Below are positions 24,743 to 33,559 of a stretch of 64,000 nt of DNA, in pieces. The notes under the pieces were generated by a model. It had not been told where the DNA came from, searched no databases, and saw only the letters and a program-made list of their open reading frames with translations. Both the position numbers and the translations under genes were made by a program. The stretch is from Paraburkholderia sp. BL9I2N2 (GTDB lineage: Bacteria > Pseudomonadota > Gammaproteobacteria > Burkholderiales > Burkholderiaceae), in assembly GCF_004339745.1 (NCBI RefSeq), contig NZ_SMGP01000001.1, forward strand, positions 4,464,001-4,528,000, in the 5' to 3' direction. The first letter of the stretch is position 1, and each line of letters starts with the position of its first letter.

Positions 24743-25120
24743 ATGATCAGGCACATCCTGGCAATCGACGATTCGGCATCGATGCGGCAGATTCTCGCCG
24801 CCACGCTGACGACGGCAGGCTACGAGGTGACGCTCGCGGCGGACGGCGACGAAGGGCTCGAAAACGCGCTCGCCATGTCGTTCGATCTCGTGCTGACCGA
24901 CCAGTACATGCCAGGCAAGACCGGCCTCGATCTGATCGCCGCGCTGCGCAACAACCCGGCTTACCAGGCCACGCCCATCCTCGTCCTCACGACGGAATCG
25001 GGCGAGCCGTTCAAGGAAGCGGCGCGGGCTGCGGGCGCGACCGGCTGGATCGAAAAGCCGCTCGACCCGGACATGCTGACCGAACTGGTGGCGGCGCTAG
25101 CCGAGCCAGATCACGCGTAA
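24743..25120 (+). CDS. CheY-like response regulator, first copy (between motB and cheA)
   Basis: A single receiver domain of 125 residues. The acidic pocket is IDDSAS, the phosphoacceptor D53 (VLTDQYMPG), the switch Thr in LVLTTESGE and the Lys in IEKPLD. It is distinct from the second copy at 33163, which is closer to E. coli CheY. It lies 88 bp upstream of cheA. It may be the CheA phosphate sink, a second motor-binding CheY, or a competitor. Sequence alone does not decide. Confidence 0.9.
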   Translation: MIRHILAIDDSASMRQILAATLTTAGYEVTLAADGDEGLENALAMSFDLVLTDQYMPGKTGLDLIAALRNNPAYQATPILVLTTESGEPFKEAARAAGATGWIEKPLDPDMLTELVAALAEPDHA

Positions 25121-25208
25121 GCACTACCCATAGACCCAGTTATAGAAGCTCTCGACGCGGCGGCACGGCAGCCCAAGCCAAGACAGGAACTCTCGCGGTG
25201 ACCCAGGC

Positions 25209-27494
25209 ATGACACTCGACATCACTCAGTTCTATCAGACGTTCTTTGACGAAGCGGACGAACTGCTCGCGCAGATGGAGCAGTTGCTGCTCAATCTGGA
25301 TATCGCCCACCCGGACCCTGAAGACCTCGCGGCAATTTTCCGCGCGGCGCACTCGATCAAGGGCGGCGCGGCAACGTTCGGTTTTACTGCGCTGACGGAA
25401 ACGACCCACATTCTCGAATCGCTGCTCGACCGCGCGCGCAATAACGAACTCGTGCTGCGCAAGGACATGATCGACACGTTCCTCGAAACCAAGGACGTGT
25501 TGTCCGGCCAGCTCGCCGATTACCGCGCGAGCGCCGAGCCGGACGCGGCCACCGCGAAGGCAATCTGCGCGAAGCTCGAACGCCTGAACGCGGAGAGCCG
25601 CGACGGCGCGGCGCCGGCTGCGGCGGCCGTTGTCGCGAGCGCGGCACCAGTTGCAGCACAGGCAGTACAAGGCGGGACCCCGCCGGAGCACGTCGTCGAA
25701 CAGGCGGTGCAGGCGGCGGGTGAATGGATTGACGGCGAACCGGCACAGACCGGGCAAGCCACGGGAGCCGGAGAAGAATCCGGCCCACATCTGAAAATTA
25801 CGCTACGGGGCGTTGGTGAGAAGGACCAGGAACTGCTGGCCGAAGAGCTCGGCAACCTGGGCAACATCGTCGGGCAGGTCAAGAGCGGCGGCGATCTGAC
25901 GCTGTGGCTCGCGACCGATGTGACCTCCGACGACATCATCGCCGTGTGCTGTTTCGTGATCGACGAAAGTCAGATCGTGATCGGCCGCGGCACCGCACCG
26001 GCGGACGACGCGCAGCAAGGCGAACCTGGAACGCCCGACGCTGCCGATTCGTCTCCGGCGCAAGCAGTACAGGCAACTCACGCGGGCCACGCAGCATCGT
26101 CGGCACCGGCGGCCGACACCGCTGCACCCGCATTAACCGCCGCGCACGGCCTGTTCGACGCACCGGCCGCGCCGGCGCATGCCGCGGCTCAACCCGCGGC
26201 GGCGCCGAGTGCACCGGCGCCGGCTCAGGCCAGCGCGGCAAGCGCAGCCGCGCCCGCCGAGCAGGACCGCAAGGCGGCACGCCCGGCTGCGGCAGCGGGC
26301 GGCGCGGAAGGCAGTTCGATTCGCGTCGGCGTCGAAAAGGTCGATCAGTTGATCAACCTGGTCGGCGAACTGGTGATCACGCAAGCCATGCTCGCGGAAA
26401 CCACCAGCACGTTCGACCCGGCGCTGCACGACCGCCTGTTCAACGGCATGGCGCAGCTCGAGCGCAACGCGCGCGATCTGCAGGAAGCGGTGATGTCGAT
26501 CCGCATGATGCCGATGGATTACGTGTTCAGCCGCTTCCCGCGTCTGGTGCGCGATCTGGCGGCGAAACTCGGCAAGGAAGTGGAACTCGTCACCTTCGGT
26601 CAGGCGACCGAACTCGACAAGAGCCTCATCGAACGGATCATCGATCCGTTGACTCACCTCGTGCGCAACAGTCTCGACCACGGCATCGAAACCGTGGAAG
26701 CGCGGCGCGCGGCGGGCAAGGATTCGACCGGCCAACTGGTGCTGTCGGCGGCGCATCACGGCGGCAACATCGTCATTGAAGTGAGCGACGACGGCGCGGG
26801 CCTGCGCCGCGACAAGATTCTCGCGAAGGCGGCCAAGCAGGGCATGCAGGTCAGCGAAACCATGACCGACGAAGAAGTCTGGAACCTGATCTTCCTGCCG
26901 GGCTTCTCGACGGCGGAGCAGGTCACGGACGTGTCGGGCCGTGGCGTCGGCATGGACGTGGTGAAGCGGAACATCCAGTCGATGGGTGGTCACGTGGAAA
27001 TCACTTCGCACGCCGGCAAGGGCAGCACCACGCGCATCGTGCTGCCGCTCACGCTGGCAATTCTCGACGGCATGTCCGTCAAGGTCGGCAACGAAATTTT
27101 CATTCTGCCGCTGAACTTCGTGATGGAGTCGCTGCAGCCGCGAGCCGAGGACATCTACACGGTGGCCAACGGCGAGCGCGTGGTGCGGGTGCGCGGTGAA
27201 TATCTGCCGCTCGTGGCGTTGCACGAAGTGTTCAACGTCGAAGGGGCGAAGCAGGAACCGACGCAAGGCATCGTCACCATCATGCAAACGGAAGGGCGCC
27301 GCTTTGCAATGCTGATCGACGAACTGGTGGGCCAGCAGCAGGTGGTCGTGAAAAACCTTGAAACGAACTACCGCAAGGTGCACGGCATTTCCGCCGCGAC
27401 CATTCTCGGCGACGGCAGCGTCGCGCTGATCGTCGACGTGGCGGCGCTGAACCGCGAAACGCGCCACGCGCATGGCGCGATGAGTCTCGCATGA
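25209..27494 (+). CDS. cheA: Chemotaxis histidine kinase CheA
   Basis: A protein of 761 residues with the full P1-P5 layout. P1 carries the phosphorylated H48 in AAHSIKGGAATFG. A P2 region is flanked by long Ala/Pro-rich linkers (about residues 115-185 and 270-365). P3 begins at IRVGVEKVDQLINLVGELVI. P4 holds the ATP motifs HLVRNSLDHGIE (N box), DDGAGL (G1) and GRGVGMDVV (G2). P5 at the end is the CheW-like coupling domain. It phosphorylates CheY and CheB in response to receptor state. The linkers are longer than in E. coli CheA (654 residues). Confidence 0.97.
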   Translation: MTLDITQFYQTFFDEADELLAQMEQLLLNLDIAHPDPEDLAAIFRAAHSIKGGAATFGFTALTETTHILESLLDRARNNELVLRKDMIDTFLETKDVLSGQLADYRASAEPDAATAKAICAKLERLNAESRDGAAPAAAAVVASAAPVAAQAVQGGTPPEHVVEQAVQAAGEWIDGEPAQTGQATGAGEESGPHLKITLRGVGEKDQELLAEELGNLGNIVGQVKSGGDLTLWLATDVTSDDIIAVCCFVIDESQIVIGRGTAPADDAQQGEPGTPDAADSSPAQAVQATHAGHAASSAPAADTAAPALTAAHGLFDAPAAPAHAAAQPAAAPSAPAPAQASAASAAAPAEQDRKAARPAAAAGGAEGSSIRVGVEKVDQLINLVGELVITQAMLAETTSTFDPALHDRLFNGMAQLERNARDLQEAVMSIRMMPMDYVFSRFPRLVRDLAAKLGKEVELVTFGQATELDKSLIERIIDPLTHLVRNSLDHGIETVEARRAAGKDSTGQLVLSAAHHGGNIVIEVSDDGAGLRRDKILAKAAKQGMQVSETMTDEEVWNLIFLPGFSTAEQVTDVSGRGVGMDVVKRNIQSMGGHVEITSHAGKGSTTRIVLPLTLAILDGMSVKVGNEIFILPLNFVMESLQPRAEDIYTVANGERVVRVRGEYLPLVALHEVFNVEGAKQEPTQGIVTIMQTEGRRFAMLIDELVGQQQVVVKNLETNYRKVHGISAATILGDGSVALIVDVAALNRETRHAHGAMSLA

Positions 27495-27557
27495 TGTCCG
27501 TCACACTCGTCGTAACACTTACTCAACTCAATTCATCCCAACCGTTTGGGGGCTAAC

Positions 27558-28094
27558 GTGGCAGAAGTCCAATCCATCAATTCGAGCGTCGCGAACGCGA
27601 GCGGTACGAATGGCCGCCGCGACGCGCAGCAGGCAGACGCCGGCGGTCAGGAGTTCCTCGTCTTCACGCTCGGCGCCGAAGAGTACGGCATCGACATTCT
27701 CAAGGTGCAGGAAATCCGCGGCTACGACAACGTGACGCGGATCGCCAATGCGCCTGAGTTCATCAAGGGCGTGATCAATCTGCGCGGCATCATCGTGCCG
27801 ATCGTCGACATGCGCATCAAGTTCCATCTGGGCCGTGTCGAGTACGACCACCAGACGGTGGTGATCATCCTGAACGTCGCGCATCGCGTGGTCGGGATGG
27901 TGGTGGACGGCGTCTCGGACGTACTCACGCTCGCCACCGACCAGATCATGCCGGCGCCGGAATTCGGCGCCACGCTGACGACCGAGTACCTCACGGGTCT
28001 GGGCACCGTCGACGGCCGCATGCTGATCCTGATGGACATCGAGAAGCTCATGACCAGCCGCGAAATGGCGCTGATCGAAACGCTCGGCGTCTAA
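27558..28094 (+). CDS. cheW: Chemotaxis coupling protein CheW
   Basis: A protein of 178 residues. After a disordered N-terminus of about 30 residues the CheW fold begins with QEFLVFTLGAEEYGIDILKV, then IKGVINLRGIIVPIVDMR and VVDGVSDVL. It links receptors to CheA in arrays at the pole. The GTG at 27558 (MAEVQS) behind GGGGG is the best start; an in-frame TTG 12 bases upstream lies inside that ribosome-binding site. It is followed 42 bp later by the receptor gene. Confidence 0.95.
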   Translation: MAEVQSINSSVANASGTNGRRDAQQADAGGQEFLVFTLGAEEYGIDILKVQEIRGYDNVTRIANAPEFIKGVINLRGIIVPIVDMRIKFHLGRVEYDHQTVVIILNVAHRVVGMVVDGVSDVLTLATDQIMPAPEFGATLTTEYLTGLGTVDGRMLILMDIEKLMTSREMALIETLGV

Positions 28095-28136
28095 CGCGGC
28101 AGCCTTCACGAAACGATTGGGACAGGGAGCATCTAA

Positions 28137-30005
28137 ATGCTGAGCAGGTGGTCGATTCGCACGTCGTTGACGATGGTGGGGATCATTCTGGTCGCGCTGA
28201 CCGTGGCGGTCGGCGTGCTTGGGCTGACCGCGCTGAATCGCGCGAGCCAGTCGCTCGACCGCATTGCGCGCGGCGATCTGGCCGCCATCCATGCACTCGA
28301 CGATGCTTCGTCGTACCTGCTGCGCTCGCGCGTGTCGCTGGATCGCTTCAACGCGTTGAGCGCGTCGGGCGACACGGAGCAGGCGAAGAAGGTGCTCGAT
28401 CGTGCGCAGGAGTTGTACGGTAAGGGCAATCAAAGCTGGCAGGCGTATCTCGACGCGCCCAAGAACGGCGTCGAGCAAGCGCAGCTGGACGAACTGCTGG
28501 CGCGTCGCACGGCGCTGATGCGTGACGGCCTGGAGCCGGAGTTCGCCGCGCTGCGCGCGAACGATCTGGCCGCCTACCACGCGATCGCGGATACGAAGAT
28601 CAGCCCGTGGTTCGTGTCTTACGACAACGCCGCGTCCGCTGTCGTCAAGAGCTTGCAGCAGCACGCTGTGGATCAGCAGGCGAGCGCGCAATCGAACATC
28701 TCGCTGATGACGACGCTGATCATCGCCGTCACCGTGCTCGCGCTGCTGGTGGTGGTGGGCATCCGCTTCGCGCTGCGCGGCCTGATCGTGCAGCCGCTCG
28801 CCGACGCGACGGCGTGCTTCGAGCGCATCGCCTCGGGCGATCTGTCCGAATCGATCAACGTCTTCAGCCGCAATGAAATCGGGCGGCTGTTCGCCGGCAT
28901 CAAGCGCATGCAGGACAGCATGTCGACGATGGTGAGGGCGGTTCACAGCAGCACGGAATCGATCGACACCGGTGCGCGCGAAATCGCAATGGGCAACACC
29001 GACCTGTCGCAGCGCACCGAACAACAGGCCGCCTCGTTGCAGGAAACCGCGTCGAGCATGGAGCAGTTGACCGGCACGGTACGGCAGAACGCCGAGAACG
29101 CGCGTCAGGCGAGCCAGCTGGCCGTCAATGCCTCCGACATCGCCACGCGCGGCGGCGACGTGGTGAGCCAGGTCGTCACGACCATGCAGGACATCGCGAG
29201 CAGTTCGAACAAGGTCGTCGACATCATCGGCGTGATCGAAGGCATTGCCTTCCAGACCAATATTCTCGCGCTGAACGCGGCGGTCGAAGCCGCGCGCGCC
29301 GGCGAACAGGGCCGCGGCTTCGCGGTGGTGGCGGGCGAAGTGCGCAGCCTCGCGCAGCGCAGCGCGAGTGCCGCGAAGGAAATCAAGGAACTGATCGGCG
29401 ACTCCGTCGACAAGGTGCAAAGCGGCTCGGCACTGGTCGGCCGCGCCGGTACGACGATGGACGAGATCGTGCAGGCCGTGCGCCGCGTGACCGACATCAT
29501 GGGCGAAATCAGCGCGGCGTCCGAAGAGCAGTCGGGCGGCATCGAACAGGTGAATCGCGCGGTCGTGCAGATGGACGAAGTCACCCAGCAGAACGCCGCG
29601 CTGGTCGAACAGGCGGCGGCCGCGGCGGCCTCGCTCGAAGATCAGACGCGTCAGTTGCAGGCCGTGGTGAACGGCTGGAAAGTGGCCGGCGGCGCGGTGA
29701 ATAAGAGCGCGGCGGCAACGCGTTCGCAATCGGGGGCGTCCCGTGTGACCGGCAGCAAGAGCAAGCCGGCGGGCAAAGCCGCACCGCATGCGTCCGCGAA
29801 CGGCGGCGCAGCGCATCCGGCAGCTAGCACGGCGCATCCGGCGGCAAACACAGCATCGGCTTCGGGCAGTCACGATGCCGGCGCCGCACGCGTCGAACCG
29901 GCGCTGAAGCCGAAGACGGCCCGTGCGGGATCCGAATCCGCAGCACGTCCGGTCGCGGCAAGCGCGGCCTCGGCGGGCTCGGACGCGGACTGGGAAACAT
30001 TCTAG
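28137..30005 (+). CDS. Methyl-accepting chemotaxis protein with C-terminal DWETF tether
   Basis: A protein of 622 residues. TM1 is at about 9-33. A periplasmic four-helix (Tar-type) ligand domain reaches to about 190. TM2 (TLIIAVTVLALLVVVGI) leads into a HAMP domain. The signalling domain has the conserved hairpin tip NILALNAAVEAARAGEQGRG and methylation-helix motifs such as TEQQAASLQETASSMEQL. A Ser/Ala/Pro-rich linker of about 90 residues ends in DWETF, the pentapeptide that docks CheR and CheB in Tsr/Tar-type receptors. The ligand is not predictable. It lies in the che operon between cheW and cheR. Confidence 0.95.
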   Translation: MLSRWSIRTSLTMVGIILVALTVAVGVLGLTALNRASQSLDRIARGDLAAIHALDDASSYLLRSRVSLDRFNALSASGDTEQAKKVLDRAQELYGKGNQSWQAYLDAPKNGVEQAQLDELLARRTALMRDGLEPEFAALRANDLAAYHAIADTKISPWFVSYDNAASAVVKSLQQHAVDQQASAQSNISLMTTLIIAVTVLALLVVVGIRFALRGLIVQPLADATACFERIASGDLSESINVFSRNEIGRLFAGIKRMQDSMSTMVRAVHSSTESIDTGAREIAMGNTDLSQRTEQQAASLQETASSMEQLTGTVRQNAENARQASQLAVNASDIATRGGDVVSQVVTTMQDIASSSNKVVDIIGVIEGIAFQTNILALNAAVEAARAGEQGRGFAVVAGEVRSLAQRSASAAKEIKELIGDSVDKVQSGSALVGRAGTTMDEIVQAVRRVTDIMGEISAASEEQSGGIEQVNRAVVQMDEVTQQNAALVEQAAAAAASLEDQTRQLQAVVNGWKVAGGAVNKSAAATRSQSGASRVTGSKSKPAGKAAPHASANGGAAHPAASTAHPAANTASASGSHDAGAARVEPALKPKTARAGSESAARPVAASAASAGSDADWETF

Positions 30006-30209
30006 GACGTGGCACAAAGACATGCGGTCATTCGGCATCTCGCTCCATGAGGAGCGAATCATCGAAGCACGCTTTATCAGCGTGTCGCGGGCCGACTGCG
30101 TGTTGGAGAAGCTCGCGGGCGGGCGCGACCCCGCGAACACAATCCCTTCTTTTCGAGGCGATGCCTTGGCAGGAAAGCGGGATGGCTCGTATCGCAGGCA
30201 GGAACTTTC

Positions 30210-31160
30210 ATGATGGCAACGCGCGCACAGCAACGTCCCGTTGGGGCAGAGCCGGTTAGATCCGGTGAGCAGGCACGGGACTTCGAATTCACGTCGGCGG
30301 ACTTCGCTCGCATTCGCGAACTGATTCACCGCAGCGCGGGCATTTCGCTGTCGGATCACAAGCGCGACATGGCGTACAGTCGTCTGGCGCGCCGTCTGCG
30401 TGCCCGCGGGCTCGACACCTTCAAGCAGTATCTCGATCTGCTCGAAGCGGAAAACGATCCGGCCGAGTGGGAAGCCTTCACCAATGCGCTGACCACCAAC
30501 CTGACGGCGTTTTTCCGCGAGGCGCATCACTTTCCGATCCTCGCCGAATTCGTGCCGCGCCGTCCGCAGCCGGTTTCGGTATGGTGCTCGGCGGCTTCGA
30601 CCGGTGAAGAGCCGTACTCGATTGCGATGACGCTGATCGAAGCGCTCGGCGACAGCGGCGCGCGTCAGGCCTCGGTGCTCGCCACCGACATCGACACCCA
30701 GGTGCTGGCCAAGGCCGAAGCCGGCACGTACCAGTTCGATCAGGTGAAGCATCTCTCGCCGGAGCGGCTGAAACGCTTCTTCCTGAAGGGCACCGGCGCG
30801 CATGCCGGCATGGTCAAGGTGCGCCCGGAAGTGCGCGCGCTGGTGCGCTTCGAGCAACTGAACCTCACCGATCGCGATTACCAGTTGCGCTCGCAGTTCG
30901 ACGCGATCTTCTGCCGCAACGTGATGATCTATTTCGACAAGCCGACGCAAGCGCAAGTGCTCGCGCGCTTCGAACCGCTGATGAAGTCGGGCGGCCTGCT
31001 GTTCGCCGGCCACTCGGAGAACTTCACGTACGTCACGCAGGCGTTCAAGCTGCGCGGCCAGACCGTCTACGAGCTGACGCGTGACGCGACCGGCGTGCGC
31101 ACGCCGGCGCGCGCGACGGCAACGGCGGCGCATCACACGACGAACGGGGTGACCGTATGA
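30210..31160 (+). CDS. cheR: Chemotaxis protein methyltransferase CheR
   Basis: A protein of 316 residues. The N-terminal helical domain (FARIRELIHRSAGISLSDHK, RLARRLRARGL, TTNLTAFFREAHHF) reads the receptor helices. The C-terminal SAM domain includes VWCSAASTGEEPYSIAM, VLATDIDTQVL and the FCRNVMIYFD motif. It methylates glutamates on receptors for adaptation. The partner DWETF tether is on the receptor encoded just upstream. An ATG at 30210 or the next codon is the start. The 204 bp before it are non-coding. It overlaps cheD by 4 bp (ATGA). Confidence 0.96.
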   Translation: MMATRAQQRPVGAEPVRSGEQARDFEFTSADFARIRELIHRSAGISLSDHKRDMAYSRLARRLRARGLDTFKQYLDLLEAENDPAEWEAFTNALTTNLTAFFREAHHFPILAEFVPRRPQPVSVWCSAASTGEEPYSIAMTLIEALGDSGARQASVLATDIDTQVLAKAEAGTYQFDQVKHLSPERLKRFFLKGTGAHAGMVKVRPEVRALVRFEQLNLTDRDYQLRSQFDAIFCRNVMIYFDKPTQAQVLARFEPLMKSGGLLFAGHSENFTYVTQAFKLRGQTVYELTRDATGVRTPARATATAAHHTTNGVTV

Positions 31161-31993
31161 GCAGCGCCCTGCCGATCGCCACCAATCTGTATTTCGACAA
31201 CCACTTCCAGCGCCCCGGCGTGAAGTTGTTGCCGAACGAGTTTTACACCACGCACGAAGACATGGTGCTGGTCACCGTGTTGGGCTCGTGCGTCGCGGCC
31301 TGCATCCAGGACCGCACGGCCGGTATCGGCGGCATGAATCACTTCATGTTGCCCGACGACGGCGCGGACGTCGCGCAGGCCGCATCGGATTCGATGCGCT
31401 ACGGCGCCTACGCGATGGAAGTGCTGATCAATGAATTGATCAAGGCCGGCGGCCGGCGCGAGCGCTTCGAAGCCAAGGTGTTCGGCGGCGGCGCGGTGCT
31501 AGCCGGCATGACGACGATGAACATTGGCGACCGCAACTCGGAGTTCGTGCGCCGCTATCTGGCGCTGGAAAAAATCCGCATTGTCGCCGAGGACTTGCAG
31601 GGCTCGCATCCGCGCAAGGTGGCGTTCATGCCGCGCACGGGCCAGGTGATGGTGAAGAAGTTGCGCCTGCAGCAGGAAGCGGGCGTGGCCGAGCGCGAAC
31701 AGGCGCTGATGCGGCAAAGCGCCGAAGCGCGCGCCGAGCGGCTCGCCGCGGCGCGCAAGCGGGTGGAACTGTTCTCGACGCCGGCCGCGTCGAGAGCCAA
31801 GGTCGAACTGTTTTCGACGCCCGCCACCGCCCGCCCGAAGATCGAGCTGTTCGGCTCGTCTGCGGGCGCGGCAGCGGGAACAGCGGCTACCGCAGCGGGC
31901 AGTCCGGGCGCAGCGAAGCCGCGCATCGAACTGTTCGGCGCAGGCCCGCGCCCGCTTAATTCAAACAACGCCAGAACTACAGAGGAGGCGTGA
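31157..31993 (+). CDS. cheD: Chemoreceptor glutamine deamidase CheD with a tandem xELF-repeat tail
   Basis: A protein of 278 residues. The deamidase domain (about residues 1-165) has the catalytic Cys in VLGSCVAACIQD and His in GGMNHFMLP. It deamidates receptor glutamines to methylatable glutamates. A helical segment (REQALMRQSAEARAERLAAA) then leads to an extra tail with four short repeats: RVELF (202-206), KVELF (215-219), KIELF (228-232) and RIELF (256-260). The first three are spaced exactly 13 residues apart. Most CheD proteins are 150-200 residues, so the tail is an addition. It overlaps cheR and cheB by 4 bp each. Confidence 0.95.
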   Translation: MSSALPIATNLYFDNHFQRPGVKLLPNEFYTTHEDMVLVTVLGSCVAACIQDRTAGIGGMNHFMLPDDGADVAQAASDSMRYGAYAMEVLINELIKAGGRRERFEAKVFGGGAVLAGMTTMNIGDRNSEFVRRYLALEKIRIVAEDLQGSHPRKVAFMPRTGQVMVKKLRLQQEAGVAEREQALMRQSAEARAERLAAARKRVELFSTPAASRAKVELFSTPATARPKIELFGSSAGAAAGTAATAAGSPGAAKPRIELFGAGPRPLNSNNARTTEEA

Positions 31994-33087
31994 GCGCTGT
32001 GCAAAAGATCAAAGTACTGTGCGTCGACGATTCGGCGCTGATCCGCAGCCTGATGACGGAAATCATCAATGGCCAGCCGGATATGACGGTGGTGGCGACC
32101 GCACCCGACCCGCTGGTCGCGCGCGAACTCATCAAGCAGCACAATCCGGACGTGCTGACGCTCGACGTCGAAATGCCGCGTATGGATGGCCTCGACTTCC
32201 TCGAGAAGCTGATGCGTCTGCGGCCGATGCCGGTCGTGATGGTCTCGTCGCTGACCGAGCGCGGCAACGAAATCACGCTGCGCGCGCTGGAACTCGGCGC
32301 GGTCGACTTCGTCACCAAGCCGAAGGTTGGCATTCGCGACGGCATGCTCGATTACTCGGAAAAGCTCGCCGACAAGATTCGCGCGGCCGCTCGCGCACGC
32401 GTGCGCCAGGCCGCGCCTGCGCAGCACGCGGCGGCGCAGGCCGCGCAGGCGCCGGTCGGCGCCGCGCCGCTCTTCAACAATCCGCTGCTCAGTACCGAGA
32501 AGCTGATCATCGTCGGCGCGTCGACGGGCGGCACGGAAGCGATCCGCGAAGTGCTGGTGCCGCTGCCGCCGGACGCACCCGCGGTGCTGATCGCGCAGCA
32601 TATGCCGCCGGGCTTCACAAAATCTTTTGCACAACGCCTCAATGGTTTGTGCCGGATTACCGTTAAAGAGGCAGAGCACGGCGAACGCGTGCTGCCCGGA
32701 CATGCGTATATCGCGCCTGGGCACGCTCATCTGTTGCTTGCCCGTAGTGGCGCGAACTATATTGCTCACCTGTCGGACGAGCCGCCGGTGAACCGGCATC
32801 GTCCGTCGGTGGACGTGCTGTTCCGTTCGGCCGCGCAGCATGCGGGCAAGAACGCGGTCGGCGTGATTCTGACCGGGATGGGGCGCGACGGCGCCGCCGG
32901 ACTGCTGGACATGAAAAAAGCAGGGGCGTACACCCTTGCGCAGGACGAAGCGAGCTGTATCGTGTTCGGCATGCCGCGTGAAGCGATTGCGCTCGGCGCG
33001 GCGGACGAGATCGCAGCGTTGCCGGAAATGAGCCGGCGCGTGATGGCGCGTCTCTCGGCAATGGGCGACCGCGTTCAACGGGTATGA
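31990..33087 (+). CDS. cheB: Protein-glutamate methylesterase / deamidase CheB
   Basis: A protein of 365 residues. The receiver domain has phosphoacceptor D59 (LTLDVEMPRMDG) and VTKPKVG. A linker of about 40 Ala/Gln-rich residues leads to the esterase domain with S178 (VGASTGGTEA), H204 (AQHMPPGFT) and D300 (GMGRDGAAG). It removes methyl groups from receptors when phosphorylated by CheA. The start at GTG 31990 overlaps the cheD stop (GTGA). A second GTG at 31999 is better spaced from GAGGAGG and would remove three residues. Confidence 0.96.
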   Translation: MSAVQKIKVLCVDDSALIRSLMTEIINGQPDMTVVATAPDPLVARELIKQHNPDVLTLDVEMPRMDGLDFLEKLMRLRPMPVVMVSSLTERGNEITLRALELGAVDFVTKPKVGIRDGMLDYSEKLADKIRAAARARVRQAAPAQHAAAQAAQAPVGAAPLFNNPLLSTEKLIIVGASTGGTEAIREVLVPLPPDAPAVLIAQHMPPGFTKSFAQRLNGLCRITVKEAEHGERVLPGHAYIAPGHAHLLLARSGANYIAHLSDEPPVNRHRPSVDVLFRSAAQHAGKNAVGVILTGMGRDGAAGLLDMKKAGAYTLAQDEASCIVFGMPREAIALGAADEIAALPEMSRRVMARLSAMGDRVQRV

Positions 33088-33162
33088 TGCGCGCCGGTAG
33101 GATTTGAGGCGTTAGTTTGAGGCGGACAGGCGCCGCACCATGGATCAAGCAAAGGGAATGAA

Positions 33163-33558
33163 ATGGATAAGGGAATGAAGATTCTGGTTGTTGACGACTT
33201 TCCGACGATGCGCCGGATCGTTCGCAATCTTCTCAAAGAGCTCGGCTACTCGAACGTCGACGAGGCGGAAGACGGTCAGGCCGGTCTCGCGCGTTTGCGC
33301 GGAGGTACGTATGACTTCGTGATCTCCGACTGGAACATGCCGAACCTCGACGGTCTGGCCATGCTGAAGGAAATTCGCGCCGACGCCAACCTCACGCACC
33401 TGCCGGTGCTGATGGTGACGGCTGAATCGAAGAAGGAAAACATCATCGCGGCGGCGCAGGCCGGCGCGAGCGGTTATGTCGTCAAGCCGTTCACGGCCGC
33501 GACGCTCGACGAGAAGCTCAACAAGATTCTCGAGAAGATGGCCAAGACCGGGAGCTGA
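33163..33558 (+). CDS. cheY: Chemotaxis response regulator CheY, second copy (E. coli-like)
   Basis: A receiver domain of 131 residues nearly collinear with E. coli CheY. It has VVDDFPTMRRIVRNLLKELG, phosphoacceptor D56 (VISDWNMPNLDGL), the switch Thr in LMVTAESKKENI, and the conserved Tyr and Lys in SGYVVKPF. Phospho-CheY binds FliM and the motor to change rotation. It precedes cheZ by one base, the standard cheYZ pair. This copy, not the one at 24743, is the likely main motor regulator. Confidence 0.96.
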   Translation: MDKGMKILVVDDFPTMRRIVRNLLKELGYSNVDEAEDGQAGLARLRGGTYDFVISDWNMPNLDGLAMLKEIRADANLTHLPVLMVTAESKKENIIAAAQAGASGYVVKPFTAATLDEKLNKILEKMAKTGS

Positions 33559-33559
33559 T

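Noticed and set aside
22739..24754. A 671-codon minus-strand open frame opposite motA and motB
   Set aside because: A codon-bias shadow of motAB; the composition is Arg/His-rich and there is no ribosome-binding site or homology.
27528..31136. A 1,200-codon open frame on the minus strand across cheW, the MCP gene and cheR
   Set aside because: It is fully antisense to well-recognised genes, is rich in Arg/His/Asp as expected from GC-rich complementary codons, and has no recognisable domain.
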